Counted from the stretch's first letter, positions 9,408-20,554 are shown. The stretch is 64,000 bases of DNA from Bacteroides ihuae (GCF_900104585.1 NZ_FNVX01000004.1:1054001-1118000), one strand, 5' to 3'. Notes: generated by a model not told the origin, from the letters alone. Made by a program: numbers and translations.

Positions 9408-10301
9408 ATGATAATGAAGTACTTTACAAAAGAAGTCAAAATAGGTATAGCAAGTATTATGGCACTATGTGTAATAGTCTATGGCCTTAATTATTTAAAA
9501 GGAATTAGCATGTTTAAGCCAAGCAGCTATTTCTACGTGAAATATCAAAATGTAAACGGGTTAGCCAAATCGAGTCCGGTGTTTGCCGATGGATATCGTA
9601 TTGGCATTGTACGTGATATAGCCTACGACTATACTCATCCAGGTAATGTGACTGTTGAAGTTGAATTAGACAAAGACATGCGAATACCCAAAGGTAGCTC
9701 TGCCGAACTTGTGTCCGAAGTGCTGGGAGGCGTTCGAATGAATATCCTATTGGCAAATAATCCTCGGGAGAGTTATTTAACAGGAGACACGATCCCAGGC
9801 TCATTAAACAACGGTCTAATGGAAAGTGTATCAACACTCATGCCACAGATGGAGAAAATATTGCCAAAATTAGATTCTATTCTTGGATCACTAAACACCA
9901 TCCTTAGTGACCCAAACATACCAACTGCCCTTAATTCAATAAAAAACACTACAGCCAATTTAGAAGTAGCAAGCGGGCAGCTAAAAGTATTGATGAAAAA
10001 CGATATACCACTCTTGGCCGGAAAACTAAACACTATTGGAGACAATTTTATTGTAGTAAGCAGTAATTTGAAAGGGATAGATTATGCGTCCACATTCAAC
10101 AAGATAGACTCAACAATGGCCAACGTAAAATTACTTACAGAAAAATTAACTAGCAAAGATAACTCAATCGGGCTATTACTCAATGACCCACAATTGTATA
10201 ATAATCTAAATACGACTAGCGCCAATGCTGCTACTTTGCTCGAAGACTTAAAAGTGAATCCAAAACGCTATGTACACTTCTCATTATTTGGAAAGAAATA
10301 G
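9408..10301 (+). CDS. MCE/MlaD-family lipid transport protein
   Basis: 297 residues. One N-terminal membrane anchor (about 10-28) is followed by an MCE domain (about 40-120, FYVKYQNVNGLAKSSPVFADG then VELVSEVLGG-type residues) and a helical tail with several amphipathic segments. MCE proteins form hexameric rings that move phospholipids between membranes. No permease or ATPase is adjacent; in Bacteroides the amidase-MCE pairing is common, and partners are encoded elsewhere. The last residues before the stop are basic. Confidence 0.88.
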   Translation: MIMKYFTKEVKIGIASIMALCVIVYGLNYLKGISMFKPSSYFYVKYQNVNGLAKSSPVFADGYRIGIVRDIAYDYTHPGNVTVEVELDKDMRIPKGSSAELVSEVLGGVRMNILLANNPRESYLTGDTIPGSLNNGLMESVSTLMPQMEKILPKLDSILGSLNTILSDPNIPTALNSIKNTTANLEVASGQLKVLMKNDIPLLAGKLNTIGDNFIVVSSNLKGIDYASTFNKIDSTMANVKLLTEKLTSKDNSIGLLLNDPQLYNNLNTTSANAATLLEDLKVNPKRYVHFSLFGKK

Positions 10302-10645
10302 AAGTAAGCATTTTTGTTTTATATAGACTCAATCTAAATAAAATATTTTTTTAGTCGGCTATTAATTAAGCCCCAGACATCCGTTTATAAACGTTTTTTA
10401 AGCCTTTATGCTTTACAACATAAAGAAGCATTCTAAGATTATAATCACTCATTATCAAGTGCTTAGATAAAAACAAGGGCTATTTAAACAATGTACAAGC
10501 CCATCTTCCTATAAGTCGCTGAAATTAAAGGAATTATTCAATATTGGAGAAACACAAGAAAAATGAGATTTGTTTTTATCAAATAAGATTCCCAAATTTG
10601 CAATTGTAGAAGTTTTGCTTAATTAATAAATGTATTGAAGCCGTT
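10302..10645. other. Intergenic region upstream of dnaA
   Basis: 344 AT-rich bases. A short palindrome CGTTTATAAACG (10382-10393) followed by T residues may weakly terminate the amidase-MCE transcript. A degenerate -7 box (CAAATTTG, near 10595) could drive dnaA. I see no convincing cluster of DnaA boxes, so nothing supports calling an origin here. Confidence 0.4.
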
Positions 10646-12055
10646 ATGATTGAAACAAATCATGTCGGGTTATGGAACCGCTGTCTTCTGGTAATACGAG
10701 ACAATGTTCCTGAAACGACATATAATACTTGGTTTGTCCCCATTATCCCTTTAAAATATGAGGACAAAACATTAACCGTACAAGTTCCTAGCCAGTTCTT
10801 TTATGAGTTTATAGAAGATAAATTCGTAGATCTACTCCGTGCCACCCTATATAAAGTTATTGGTGAAGGCACGAAGTTGATGTATAATGTAATGGTGGAC
10901 AAAAGCTCTAAGACAACGATTAATCTTGAAGCAAGTAGCCGTTCAACTGCCATTCCGCAGAAGAATGGAACTCGCTATGGGAATAAATCTCCTAACATTC
11001 TACAAGCCCCTGCCCCACAAGATTTAGATCCTCAATTGAATCCTGATTATAACTTTGAGAGTTTTATTGAAGGATATAGCAACAAATTATCAAGAAGTGT
11101 AGCAGAAGCTGTAGCACAAAATCCTGCAAAGACAGTTTTTAACCCTCTCTTTATTCATGGAGCTTCAGGAGTAGGGAAAACTCATTTGGCTAACGCCATA
11201 GGGACAAAAATAAAAGAACTTTTTCCAGATAAAAGAGTTCTATATGTATCTGCACATTTATTCCAAGTGCAATATACCGATTCAGTACGCAATAATACGA
11301 CCAATGACTTTATCAACTTCTATCAGACCATTGACGTACTAATCATAGATGATATACAAGAATTTGCAGGAGTTACAAAAACTCAAAACACATTCTTTCA
11401 CATTTTCAACCATCTGCATCAAAATGGCAAACAGTTAATTCTCACATCAGATCGTGCACCAATTCTGTTGCAAGGCGTAGAAGAAAGATTGCTTACCCGC
11501 TTTAAATGGGGAATGGTAGCAGAATTAGAGAAGCCTTCCGTTGAACTAAGAAAAGACATTTTAAAGAATAAGATACATAGAGACGGATTACAATTTCCAG
11601 CCGAAGTTATTAATTACATCGCCGAGAACGTGAATGAAAGTGTCCGAGATTTAGAAGGCATTGTGATTTCGATAATGGCACATTCTACAATCTACAACAA
11701 AGAAATAGATTTAGAATTGGCTCAACGAATCGTTCGCAAAATTGTTCGCAATGAAACCAAGGCGATTACAATAGATGATATTATAGGTGTCGCATGCAAA
11801 CATTTTGAGCTAGATCCAACTATGATTCACACAAAATCCAGAAAGAGAGAAGTTGTGCTAGTGCGACAAGTAGCTATGTATCTAGCTAAGAAACACACTG
11901 ATTTCTCTTCTTCCCGAATAGGACAGTTGATAGGAAATAAGGATCACGCAACAGTACTGCATGCTTGCAAAATAGTTAAAGAACAATGCGAGGTTGATAA
12001 AAGCTTCTGTTCGGATATAGAGAATATAGAAACATCCTTAAAAAAAAAGATCTGA
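10646..12055 (+). CDS. dnaA: Chromosomal replication initiator DnaA
   Basis: 469 residues, normal length. Domain I is at 1-80 ([15 protein letters not shown] to WFVPI), a short linker follows, and the AAA+ domain carries Walker A GASGVGKT at 172-179, Walker B LIIDDIQ near 231-237 and the sensor TSDRAP. The C-terminal DNA-binding domain carries the DnaA signature around [10 protein letters not shown]. It binds 9-mer boxes at oriC and opens the duplex for replication. It is a single gene; dnaN and recF are not next to it, which is usual in Bacteroidetes. Confidence 0.97.
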   Translation: MIETNHVGLWNRCLLVIRDNVPETTYNTWFVPIIPLKYEDKTLTVQVPSQFFYEFIEDKFVDLLRATLYKVIGEGTKLMYNVMVDKSSKTTINLEASSRSTAIPQKNGTRYGNKSPNILQAPAPQDLDPQLNPDYNFESFIEGYSNKLSRSVAEAVAQNPAKTVFNPLFIHGASGVGKTHLANAIGTKIKELFPDKRVLYVSAHLFQVQYTDSVRNNTTNDFINFYQTIDVLIIDDIQEFAGVTKTQNTFFHIFNHLHQNGKQLILTSDRAPILLQGVEERLLTRFKWGMVAELEKPSVELRKDILKNKIHRDGLQFPAEVINYIAENVNESVRDLEGIVISIMAHSTIYNKEIDLELAQRIVRKIVRNETKAITIDDIIGVACKHFELDPTMIHTKSRKREVVLVRQVAMYLAKKHTDFSSSRIGQLIGNKDHATVLHACKIVKEQCEVDKSFCSDIENIETSLKKKI

Positions 12056-12138
12056 AATAATGCTGCTAACGCAATAAAAGCCAGAATGGAATTGAGAGAT
12101 TATTCTGACTTTTAACTTATCAAATTCAATAGTCAACC

Positions 12139-12876
12139 CTATAGAAAACCTTGATCACGTATTGCTTTCAGCAGACTTTCAGAAGTAAGTTCATTGGTCT
12201 CTTTCGTATAACGAACATCCGTAAATACCTGAGCCAAAGTTTCTTTATGATTTTCTAATACAAATTGCTTGTTTGCATCAAGAGATTCCTTATTTCTATA
12301 TATATAGTCGATATCCGAGGCCGTATAGTCATGATAATACTCCTTATGTATGATTGCTTCAAGAGGCAACCGATCTATTTGCTCCGGATATTCATCAGGG
12401 TAACCTAAAGTGATGGTTGTTATTGGGAAAACTAATTTGGGCAACTCTAACACATCAATAATCGTTTGTGGATTATAAGTCGTGGTTCCAAGATAACAAA
12501 TGCCTAACCCTTTTTCCTCTGCCACAGTGCAAAATGTCTGAGCAAGCAAGAGAGCATCAATTGAAGCATTCATAAATGATTGAAAATTTCCATATTCTGG
12601 CACGGCCTTTCTCTCTTTGCACCATTTAGTAAAACGCCTAAAATCAGCACAGAACGTGAGCACCACTGGTGCCTGATTAACCATAGGTTGATTAAAATGG
12701 GCAGGAGAAAGTTTTGCCTTCATTTCAACATCACGAGTCACTATCACACTATAAACTTGCATATTACCAACGGTGGAAGCCCGGAAGGAAATTTCGAGCA
12801 TTTCATTTAACAGTATCTCTGAAATATCCTTTTGTTGATACCTCCGTATCGTCTTCCTATTTTTTATTGATTCCAT
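12139..12876 (-). CDS. Nitroreductase-family FMN oxidoreductase
   Basis: About 245 residues from the ATG at 12876. The frame is open 23 codons further upstream, but a -7 box (12891-12898) lies inside that extension, so the later ATG (MESIKNRKTIRRY) is preferred. RKTIRRYQ is the typical phosphate/FMN-binding start. The middle segment AEEKGLGICYLG followed by a TLGYPDEYP-type motif is characteristic of NfsA/NfrA-like NAD(P)H:FMN reductases. It is predicted to be cytosolic. Physiological substrate unknown. Confidence 0.88.
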   Translation of the reverse strand: MESIKNRKTIRRYQQKDISEILLNEMLEISFRASTVGNMQVYSVIVTRDVEMKAKLSPAHFNQPMVNQAPVVLTFCADFRRFTKWCKERKAVPEYGNFQSFMNASIDALLLAQTFCTVAEEKGLGICYLGTTTYNPQTIIDVLELPKLVFPITTITLGYPDEYPEQIDRLPLEAIIHKEYYHDYTASDIDYIYRNKESLDANKQFVLENHKETLAQVFTDVRYTKETNELTSESLLKAIRDQGFL

Positions 12877-12890
12877 CTTTCTTTTTCTTG

Positions 12891-12898
12891 CAAAGATA
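12891..12898 (-). promoter_or_regulatory. -7 promoter box for the nitroreductase gene
   Basis: TATCTTTG on the minus strand. It implies a very short leader before the ATG at 12876 and decides between the two possible starts. Confidence 0.6.
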
Positions 12899-13127
12899 TA
12901 GAATAGATTAGAAAAGAGAAATTTATATCCTCTATATTCATTCATAAATTATCTAAAAAGGGCATAAAAGCCATCCTATACTTATATTTAATTTATTTTT
13001 TAGATAATTTATTAGATAGAATAAATTCATAAAGCATTGACTTACAGTAGTTTAATATAATTAAAAAGAAAACTCTAATCAAAGAAAAAAAATCACCTTT
13101 ATATTTTGTCAGAATAAAAAAGATTGT

Positions 13128-13135
13128 TAGATTTG
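13128..13135 (+). promoter_or_regulatory. Promoter of nrdJ (-7 box, with TTTG near -33)
   Basis: TAGATTTG matches TAnnTTTG, and TTTG at 13106-13109 is correctly spaced as a -33 element. No cobalamin riboswitch structure was recognised in the leader. Confidence 0.65.
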
Positions 13136-13212
13136 CAAATAGATTTATTAATGATAAGGACAACTTCTACACATTATACTTATTATTAAATTCGCATAAA
13201 GATAATACCATC

Positions 13213-15750
13213 GTGGAAAAACAAATTTACTCATACAACGAATCCTTTGAAGAATCTTTACGATATTTTCAAGGAGATGAACTCGCTGCAAGAGTCTGGG
13301 TCAACAAATATGCAGTTAAAGATTCTTTCGGAAATATTTATGAAAAATCGCCAACGGATATGCATTGGAGAATTGCCAATGAAATAGCTCGAGCCGAATC
13401 AAAATACAAAAATGCACTCAGTGCAAAAGAACTTTTTGATCTATTAGATCATTTTAAATACATCGTTCCCCAAGGAAGCCCAATGACTGGAATTGGTAAT
13501 AATTACCAAGTCGCTTCTTTATCTAACTGCTTTGTTATAGGTATTGATGGCGCCGCAGACTCGTATGGTGCAATTATCAAAATAGACGAAGAGCAAGTGC
13601 AGTTAATGAAAAGACGCGGAGGAGTTGGACACGATCTCTCACATATCCGTCCAAAAGGATCACCGGTTAAAAACTCCGCTCTGACTTCTACCGGGATTGT
13701 ACCTTTCATGGAACGTTACTCAAATTCAACACGAGAGGTAGCTCAAGATGGACGTCGAGGTGCACTTATGTTAAGTGTATCTATTAAACACCCTGATTCA
13801 GAAGCCTTTATCGATGCAAAAATGACAGAAGGTAAAGTTACTGGAGCAAATGTGTCGGTTAAACTAGATGACGCGTTTATGACCGCAGCAGTTGAAGGCA
13901 AAAAATACACTCAACAATACCCAGTCAACTCAGACCATCCAACCACTGTTAAAGAAATAGACGCATCCTCTTTATGGAAAAAGATTGTGCATAATGCATG
14001 GAAATCGGCAGAGCCAGGAGTTCTATTCTGGGATACCATCATCAAAGAATCTGTACCAGATTGCTATGCCGACCTCGGATATAAAACAGTTTCGACTAAT
14101 CCGTGTGGAGAAATACCATTATGCCCATATGATTCTTGCCGCCTATTAGCAATCAATCTATATTCGTATGTCGTAAACCCATTTAAAAAAGACGCTTACT
14201 TTGACTTCGAATTATTAAAGAAGCATATCAGATTAGCTCAACGTATCATGGACGACATTATTGATCTTGAGTTGGAAAAGATAGAGCGCATTATAGCAAA
14301 AATCAACGAAGATCCCGAAGATGCAGAGATAAAACGTGCCGAACGTGTGCTTTGGGAAAAAATATATAAGAAAAGTGCTCAGGGCAGACGAACTGGGGTA
14401 GGCATAACGGCTGAAGGCGATATGTTAGCTGCCTTAAATCTACGCTATGGTACAGAAGAAGCAACAGACTTCTCCGAAGGAATACATAAAATTGTTGCGA
14501 TTAATGCTTATCATTCTTCTGTAGAGATGGCTAAAGAACGCGGCGCTTTTGAAATATACGACACCGAGAGAGAAAAAAACAATCCATTTATAAATCGCCT
14601 TCGTGATGCAGATCCCGAATTATATAAAGAAATGGAAAAATATGGACGGAGAAATATTGCTTGCCTTACAATAGCTCCGACCGGAACAACAAGTTTGATG
14701 ACGCAGACAACCTCTGGCATTGAACCGATCTTTTTGCCTGTATATAAACGAAGAAGAAAAGTAAACCCAAACGACACACAAGTGCACGTTGATTTCGTAG
14801 ATGAAACTGGTGATGCTTTTGAAGAATACATCGTTTTCCATCACAAATTTGTAACATGGATGGAAGCCAACGGGTATAATCCATCTAAGCGATATACACA
14901 AGAGGAAATAGACGACTTGGTAGCAAAATCACCTTATTATAAAGCTACATCTAACGATGTTGACTGGCTAATGAAAGTTAAGATGCAAGGGAAAATTCAG
15001 AAATGGGTTGATCACTCTATCAGTGTTACTATAAATCTACCAAACAATGTAGATGAAGATTTGGTTAACCGTCTGTATGTTGAAGCTTGGAAATCTGGCT
15101 GTAAAGGATGCACCGTTTATCGCGATGGTTCACGTTCAGGCGTACTGCTTTCGACCAAGTCCGATAAAAAAGAAACACTTCCACCTTGCAAGCCACCCAC
15201 AGTAGTGGAGGTACGACCAACCATATTGGAGGCCGATGTTGTTAGATTCCAAAACAATAAAGATAAATGGGTTGCTTTTGTTGGACTGCTTGACGGCAGA
15301 CCCTATGAAATATTTACAGGTCTACAAGATGATGACGAAGGTATATTATTACCAAAAACTGTCACCACTGGACGAATCATTAAAAGTGTAGACGAGAATG
15401 GAAATAAGCGATACGACTTCCAGTTTGAAAACAAACGCGGATACAAAACTACAATAGAGGGCCTATCCGAAAAGTTCAATAAAGAGTATTGGAATTATGC
15501 AAAACTAATATCGGGAGTGCTTCGTTGGAGAATGCCAATTGAACAAGTAATCAAATTAGTTGGTTCTCTTCAACTTGATAGCGAAAGCATTAATACATGG
15601 AAAAATGGCGTTGAACGCGCATTGAAAAAATATATCCAAGACGGAACCGAAGCAAGAGGGAAAAGATGCCCAAACTGCGGAAATGAAACATTAGTATATC
15701 AAGAAGGTTGCCTGATATGTACAACATGTGGTGCATCAAGATGTGGATGA
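13213..15750 (+). CDS. nrdJ: Adenosylcobalamin-dependent (class II) ribonucleotide reductase
   Basis: 845 residues starting at GTG (MEKQIYSYNESFEESL), the start that fits the family's N-terminus. It shows the class II features SNCFVIGIDG with the active-site cysteine, KRRGGVGHDLSHIRPKGSPV, NPCGEIPL, and the C-terminal KGCTVYRDGSRSG. A C-terminal cysteine module (CPNC, CTTCGASRCG) may bind metal or relay reducing equivalents. It reduces ribonucleotides to deoxyribonucleotides using B12 and is oxygen-independent, which suits an anaerobe. It is a single gene with its own promoter and terminator. Confidence 0.96.
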   Translation: MEKQIYSYNESFEESLRYFQGDELAARVWVNKYAVKDSFGNIYEKSPTDMHWRIANEIARAESKYKNALSAKELFDLLDHFKYIVPQGSPMTGIGNNYQVASLSNCFVIGIDGAADSYGAIIKIDEEQVQLMKRRGGVGHDLSHIRPKGSPVKNSALTSTGIVPFMERYSNSTREVAQDGRRGALMLSVSIKHPDSEAFIDAKMTEGKVTGANVSVKLDDAFMTAAVEGKKYTQQYPVNSDHPTTVKEIDASSLWKKIVHNAWKSAEPGVLFWDTIIKESVPDCYADLGYKTVSTNPCGEIPLCPYDSCRLLAINLYSYVVNPFKKDAYFDFELLKKHIRLAQRIMDDIIDLELEKIERIIAKINEDPEDAEIKRAERVLWEKIYKKSAQGRRTGVGITAEGDMLAALNLRYGTEEATDFSEGIHKIVAINAYHSSVEMAKERGAFEIYDTEREKNNPFINRLRDADPELYKEMEKYGRRNIACLTIAPTGTTSLMTQTTSGIEPIFLPVYKRRRKVNPNDTQVHVDFVDETGDAFEEYIVFHHKFVTWMEANGYNPSKRYTQEEIDDLVAKSPYYKATSNDVDWLMKVKMQGKIQKWVDHSISVTINLPNNVDEDLVNRLYVEAWKSGCKGCTVYRDGSRSGVLLSTKSDKKETLPPCKPPTVVEVRPTILEADVVRFQNNKDKWVAFVGLLDGRPYEIFTGLQDDDEGILLPKTVTTGRIIKSVDENGNKRYDFQFENKRGYKTTIEGLSEKFNKEYWNYAKLISGVLRWRMPIEQVIKLVGSLQLDSESINTWKNGVERALKKYIQDGTEARGKRCPNCGNETLVYQEGCLICTTCGASRCG

Positions 15751-15776
15751 CCTTCTATCAAAAAAAATGAGATGAG

Positions 15777-15802
15777 AAAGGAGCCCTAAAAAGCTCCTTT
15801 TA
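15777..15802 (+). terminator. Intrinsic terminator of nrdJ
   Basis: AAAGGAGC (15777-15784) pairs with GCTCCTTT (15793-15800), followed by T residues. Confidence 0.8.
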
Positions 15803-15933
15803 ACATATATGGAAGTCTTAGCACAAACGTTTGCATATTATTTTAATTTAGTTCAATGAATAGCAACATGCTATATAAACAGAATCTTTCTATACTTGCA
15901 ACATCATTGAGTTAATATTAAATCTAAATATAT

Positions 15934-18639
15934 ATGATAGTATCATTTAATATCGAATATCGCACCTGTTGGGGCGAAGAAGTCAGGCTTCTAGGATCTG
16001 CTCTTGAACTTGGAAAAGATGATATCAGTAAGTCAATCCCATTACTGACAACAGATGGTACCCATTGGTATATTGAGATAGATATTGCATTCTCTGCAAA
16101 AGCATCTATAGAATATAGCTATTACATATTTAAAGAAGAAAATATAGTCCGGAAGGAATGGGATGGCTTGCGACACAATCTACTAACATCCTCATTCGAA
16201 AAGAAAAAACGATACCGTATCTATGATAGCTGGAAAAACATTCCTGAAGAGCAATATTTTTATAGCTCAGCCTTTACCGAATCTTTATTTCGCCACGATC
16301 AAGTTAATTCGATCCCCAAGAGCCACAAGAAAGGTCTGATTATAAAGGCTTATGCACCGCGAATAGGAACTGATTATTGTTTAGGTATCTGTGGAAATCA
16401 AGATATTCTAGGCAACTGGAGTGATGATAAGCCGTGGCTCATGAGCGACGTCAGTTACCCTGAATGGGCATTAGAACTTGATGCCGAAAAAATACAATTT
16501 CCTCTCGAGTATAAATTTGTATTATACAACAAGAAAGAAAAAAGAGTAGAAGCGTGGGAAAATAATCCCAATCGCTACATGGCAGATCCTAAAATAGGCG
16601 CCAACGAAACATTCGTTATATCAGACCGTTTTGCATTTTTCAATATACCTGAATGGAAAGGAGCTGGTGTGGCCATACCGGTCTTCTCCCTAAAATCAGA
16701 AAAGAGTTTCGGAGTAGGCGATTTCGGTGATTTGAAAAAGATGATAGATTGGGCGGCTAAAACGGACCAAAAAGTCGTACAAATATTACCAGTGAACGAT
16801 ACCACAATGACACATACGTGGACCGACTCTTATCCATACAATAGCATTTCAATTTATGCATTTCATCCGATGTACGCGGATTTAAGCAAGATGGGTAGAT
16901 TGAAAAATAGAGAAGACATCAATAAATTCTTCAAGAAGCAAAAAGAATTGAATGCGCTCTCTACAATTGATTATGAGGCTGTAAACCAAACAAAATGGGA
17001 TTATTTTCGCCTGCTATTTGAGCAAGAAGGAGAAACGGTTTTGAATTCTAATGAATTCCGTATTTTCTTCGAAGCAAACAAAGAATGGTTGCAACCGTAC
17101 GCTACTTTCAGTTATCTACGTGATGTATATAAGACCCCTAACTTCCGTCAATGGCCGAAATACAATACATTCAATGATGAAGAGATGGCTGAAATCTGTT
17201 TGCCTGAATCTCCTGATTATCCACAGATTGCCATCTATTACTATATCCAGTTTAATCTGCACTTACAACTAATGGATGCTACTACATACGCTCGCAATCA
17301 TGGAATCGTTTTAAAAGGAGATATACCAATCGGCATCAGCCGCAACAGCGTTGAAGCATGGACAGAACCCTATTATTTCAATCTGGACGGACAGGCAGGC
17401 GCTCCACCCGATGACTTCTCTGTAAACGGACAAAATTGGGGTTTTCCAACTTATAACTGGGAACTCATGGAAAGAGATGGATACAAATGGTGGATGAAGC
17501 GTTTTCAGAAAATGGCGGAATACTTCGACGCATATCGCATTGACCATATCTTAGGCTTTTTTCGCATTTGGGAAATACCAATGCATGCCGTACACGGACT
17601 ACTCGGACAATTTGTTCCTTCACTAGCCATGAGCAGAGAAGAGATAGAAAGCTTCGGACTACCTTTCCGAGTAGACTTATATCTTGCTCCATACATACAT
17701 GAATATTTTCTAGCGCAAATCTTCGGACCTCATACTAAGTATGTAAAGGACACCTTTATCGAAGCAACCGATACTTGGGAAATTTATCAAATGCGATCTG
17801 AATTTAATACTCAAAGAAAAGTAGAGAAATACTTTGCAGAAAAGACCGATTCGGACAGTATTTGGATCCGCGACGGATTGTATGCCCTCATTAGTGACGT
17901 ACTATTTGTACCTGACCACAAAGAACCAAACAAATACCATCCTCGCATCGGCGTACAACACGATTTCATATACCGAGCACTCAATGATTGGGAAAAAGCC
18001 GCATTCAACCGCCTATATGATCAATATTACTATCACAGGCATAACGAATTTTGGCGCCTACAAGCCATGAAAAAATTACCCCAACTTACTCAGTCCACAA
18101 GAATGCTGGTCTGCGGAGAAGATCTTGGGATGATACCCGACTGCGTAGCATGGGTAATGAATGATTTACGCATTCTTAGTCTAGAGATACAACGAATGCC
18201 CAAAAATCCCGCTGATGAATTTGGACATTTAAAGAACTATCCATACCGCTCAGTATGCACCATTTCAACACATGACATGACTACTTTGCGGGGGTGGTGG
18301 GAGGAAGATTACCAACAAACACAACGGTACTTCAATAATATGCTTGGACATTATGGCGTTGCTCCAGGGATAGCCACACCTGAATTATGCGAAGAAGTTG
18401 TATACAACCATCTGAATAGCAACTCCATTTTTTGCATTCTCTCCTTTCAGGATTGGTTATCTATTGATGAGAAATGGAGAAATCCTAACCCAAAAGAAGA
18501 ACGCATTAATATTCCTGCCAACCCAAAACATTACTGGCGCTATCGCATGCATCTTACATTGGAGCAACTGATTAAAGCAGACTGTTTAAATGAAAAGATA
18601 AAAAGGTTGATAGCAAAGACCGGAAGAAATGTTGAATGA
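15934..18639 (+). CDS. malQ: 4-alpha-glucanotransferase with N-terminal starch-binding domains
   Basis: 901 residues, longer than E. coli MalQ because of two N-terminal CBM20-like modules (about 1-100 and 125-235), the DPE2-like architecture usual in Bacteroidetes. The GH77 catalytic part shows KGDIPIGISRNSVEAW, YRIDHILGFFRIWEIP (nucleophile Asp) and CGEDLGMIPDCV (acid/base Glu), then STHDMTTLRGWW. It disproportionates maltodextrins in the cytosol during starch or glycogen use. No signal peptide. folB follows after 41 nt. Confidence 0.95.
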   Translation: MIVSFNIEYRTCWGEEVRLLGSALELGKDDISKSIPLLTTDGTHWYIEIDIAFSAKASIEYSYYIFKEENIVRKEWDGLRHNLLTSSFEKKKRYRIYDSWKNIPEEQYFYSSAFTESLFRHDQVNSIPKSHKKGLIIKAYAPRIGTDYCLGICGNQDILGNWSDDKPWLMSDVSYPEWALELDAEKIQFPLEYKFVLYNKKEKRVEAWENNPNRYMADPKIGANETFVISDRFAFFNIPEWKGAGVAIPVFSLKSEKSFGVGDFGDLKKMIDWAAKTDQKVVQILPVNDTTMTHTWTDSYPYNSISIYAFHPMYADLSKMGRLKNREDINKFFKKQKELNALSTIDYEAVNQTKWDYFRLLFEQEGETVLNSNEFRIFFEANKEWLQPYATFSYLRDVYKTPNFRQWPKYNTFNDEEMAEICLPESPDYPQIAIYYYIQFNLHLQLMDATTYARNHGIVLKGDIPIGISRNSVEAWTEPYYFNLDGQAGAPPDDFSVNGQNWGFPTYNWELMERDGYKWWMKRFQKMAEYFDAYRIDHILGFFRIWEIPMHAVHGLLGQFVPSLAMSREEIESFGLPFRVDLYLAPYIHEYFLAQIFGPHTKYVKDTFIEATDTWEIYQMRSEFNTQRKVEKYFAEKTDSDSIWIRDGLYALISDVLFVPDHKEPNKYHPRIGVQHDFIYRALNDWEKAAFNRLYDQYYYHRHNEFWRLQAMKKLPQLTQSTRMLVCGEDLGMIPDCVAWVMNDLRILSLEIQRMPKNPADEFGHLKNYPYRSVCTISTHDMTTLRGWWEEDYQQTQRYFNNMLGHYGVAPGIATPELCEEVVYNHLNSNSIFCILSFQDWLSIDEKWRNPNPKEERINIPANPKHYWRYRMHLTLEQLIKADCLNEKIKRLIAKTGRNVE

Positions 18640-18680
18640 TAAAGCTATATTCATATTATAAGAGAAAAACATAAAAAGAA

Positions 18681-19049
18681 ATGAGAACTACTACTACCAT
18701 TTTCCTCGAAAACATAATATTCTATGCTTATCACGGTATAGCCCCTCAAGAGACTACTGTGGGAAATACTTTCATCATCAATCTTACTATAAAAGGAGAT
18801 TTCCTAAAATCGATGGAAACAGATGATGTTGCAGATACAACAAGTTACGCTGACATATACGAAGTTGTGAAACAAGAAATGTCTATTCCTTCCAAGCTTC
18901 TAGAACATGTATGCGGGCGCATTATGAATCGTTTATTTCAAGATTTCCCGGCAATTGAGGAAGTGAAGATTAAACTATCGAAATTGAATCCCCCTATGGG
19001 AGCAGACATCGATTCTGCAGGAATTGAAATCTTTTCATTGAGAGATTAA
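18681..19049 (+). CDS. folB: Dihydroneopterin aldolase
   Basis: 122 residues, family-typical. It begins with ENIIFYAYHGIAPQE (catalytic Tyr and pterin-site residues) and ends with VKIKLSKLNPPMGADIDSAGIEI, which contains the conserved lysine. It converts 7,8-dihydroneopterin to 6-hydroxymethyl-dihydropterin plus glycolaldehyde in folate synthesis. It is 41 nt downstream of malQ and probably shares its transcript; the functional link is not obvious. Confidence 0.93.
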   Translation: MRTTTTIFLENIIFYAYHGIAPQETTVGNTFIINLTIKGDFLKSMETDDVADTTSYADIYEVVKQEMSIPSKLLEHVCGRIMNRLFQDFPAIEEVKIKLSKLNPPMGADIDSAGIEIFSLRD

Positions 19050-19150
19050 GCTAAATTATCATCGCCTACACAATGCATAATAAAAAAAAGTCACGCACTC
19101 TATATCTGCTAGAAATGCATGACTTATATGATTAAACTCGCTTATAACGA

Positions 19151-20554
19151 TCAAAAATCAGCATTATGTGGTGTACGAGGGAATGGAATTACATCACGAA
19201 TATTAGTCATTCCTGTGACAAATAACAGCAAACGTTCAAACCCAAGTCCAAACCCTGAATGTGGAGCAGTACCAAAGCGACGAGTATCCAAATACCACCA
19301 GATATCTTTTTCAGGTACCCCCATTTCTTTAGCTCGATTACATAACTTTTCGTAGTTTTCTTCACGTTGAGATCCCCCTATAATCTCACCAATTTTAGGA
19401 AAGAGCACATCCATTGCACGAACAGTTTTGCCATCCTCATTTTGCTTCATATAGAATGATTTAATTTCCTTCGGATAATCAGTCAAGATCACCGGACACT
19501 TAAAGTGTTCTTCTACCAAATAACGTTCATGTTCAGAAGCAAGATCTGCTCCCCAAAATATTGGGAATTCAAATTTACGTCCATTAGATACAGCTTCTTC
19601 GAGTATTTTCACCCCTTCAGTATAAGGTAAACGGATAAAATTGTGAGAAAGGACAAACTTCAGACGTTCAATCAATTCTTTATCAAACATGTCGTTTAAA
19701 AATTGAATATCATCAATGCATTGGTCCAAGGCCCACTGGATGCAATATTTAATAAAATCCTCTGCCAATTGCATATTTTCTTGAATTTCATTAAATGCCA
19801 CTTCTGGCTCAATCATCCAGAATTCAGCTAAATGTCTAGGCGTATTAGAGTTTTCCGCACGAAAAGTTGGTCCAAAAGTATAGATAGAACCTAAAGACAT
19901 TGCAGCAAGCTCACCTTCGAGCTGGCCTGAAACCGTCAAGCTAGCCTGCTTACCAAAAAAATCGTTTTCATAATCAATAGTACCGTCCTCTTTCTTCTTC
20001 AGATCGTATAGATTCATCGTAGTCACCTGAAACATTTGCCCTGCTCCCTCACAGTCTGAAGCAGTTATTATAGGCGTATGAAAATAGAAAAAACCTCGTT
20101 GATGGAAAAATTGATGAACAGCAATAGCCATGTTATGACGAATACGAAACACTGCTCCAAAAGTATTGGTACGTGGACGAAGATGAGCTATTTCACGCAA
20201 AAATTCCAGCGAATGCCCCTTCTTCTGCAAAGGATACGTGTTATCACAGGCACCAAGTACCTCTATTTCACGAGCTAATACTTCCACCTTTTGCCCTGAG
20301 CCTACAGATTCAGCCAAAAGGCCATTCACGCTAAGGCAAGCTCCCGTAGTAATCAGTTTCAGCATCTCTTCATCAAAGTTTGCTAAATCAGCCACTAATT
20401 GCACATTATTTATTGTAGAACCATCATTCAATGCAATGAAACTAACTTGTTTGCTTCCTCGTCGGGTACGCACCCATCCTTTCACGTTGACCATAGCGCC
20501 AAAATCATCACGCCTCAGCAGATCAACAATCTTTGTTCTACTAATCTTTTCCAT
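19151..20554 (-). CDS. asnS: Asparaginyl-tRNA synthetase
   Basis: 467 residues. An N-terminal OB-fold anticodon-binding domain ([21 protein letters not shown]) is followed by a class II catalytic core with motif 2 [21 protein letters not shown] and motif 3 [16 protein letters not shown] then [11 protein letters not shown]. Lengths and motifs distinguish it from AspRS. It charges tRNA-Asn in the cytosol. It lies downstream of the pseudouridine synthase on the same strand, 76 nt apart, and is convergent with folB. Confidence 0.95.
   Translation of the reverse strand: MEKISRTKIVDLLRRDDFGAMVNVKGWVRTRRGSKQVSFIALNDGSTINNVQLVADLANFDEEMLKLITTGACLSVNGLLAESVGSGQKVEVLAREIEVLGACDNTYPLQKKGHSLEFLREIAHLRPRTNTFGAVFRIRHNMAIAVHQFFHQRGFFYFHTPIITASDCEGAGQMFQVTTMNLYDLKKKEDGTIDYENDFFGKQASLTVSGQLEGELAAMSLGSIYTFGPTFRAENSNTPRHLAEFWMIEPEVAFNEIQENMQLAEDFIKYCIQWALDQCIDDIQFLNDMFDKELIERLKFVLSHNFIRLPYTEGVKILEEAVSNGRKFEFPIFWGADLASEHERYLVEEHFKCPVILTDYPKEIKSFYMKQNEDGKTVRAMDVLFPKIGEIIGGSQREENYEKLCNRAKEMGVPEKDIWWYLDTRRFGTAPHSGFGLGFERLLLFVTGMTNIRDVIPFPRTPHNADF

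Noticed and set aside
10302..10645. Replication origin next to dnaA
   Set aside because: No convincing cluster of DnaA boxes or unwinding repeats was found; in Bacteroidetes dnaA is often not at oriC.
12946..13212. Cobalamin riboswitch upstream of the B12-dependent reductase
   Set aside because: The leader is AT-rich and I could not find the conserved B12-box-like sequence or the multi-stem layout.
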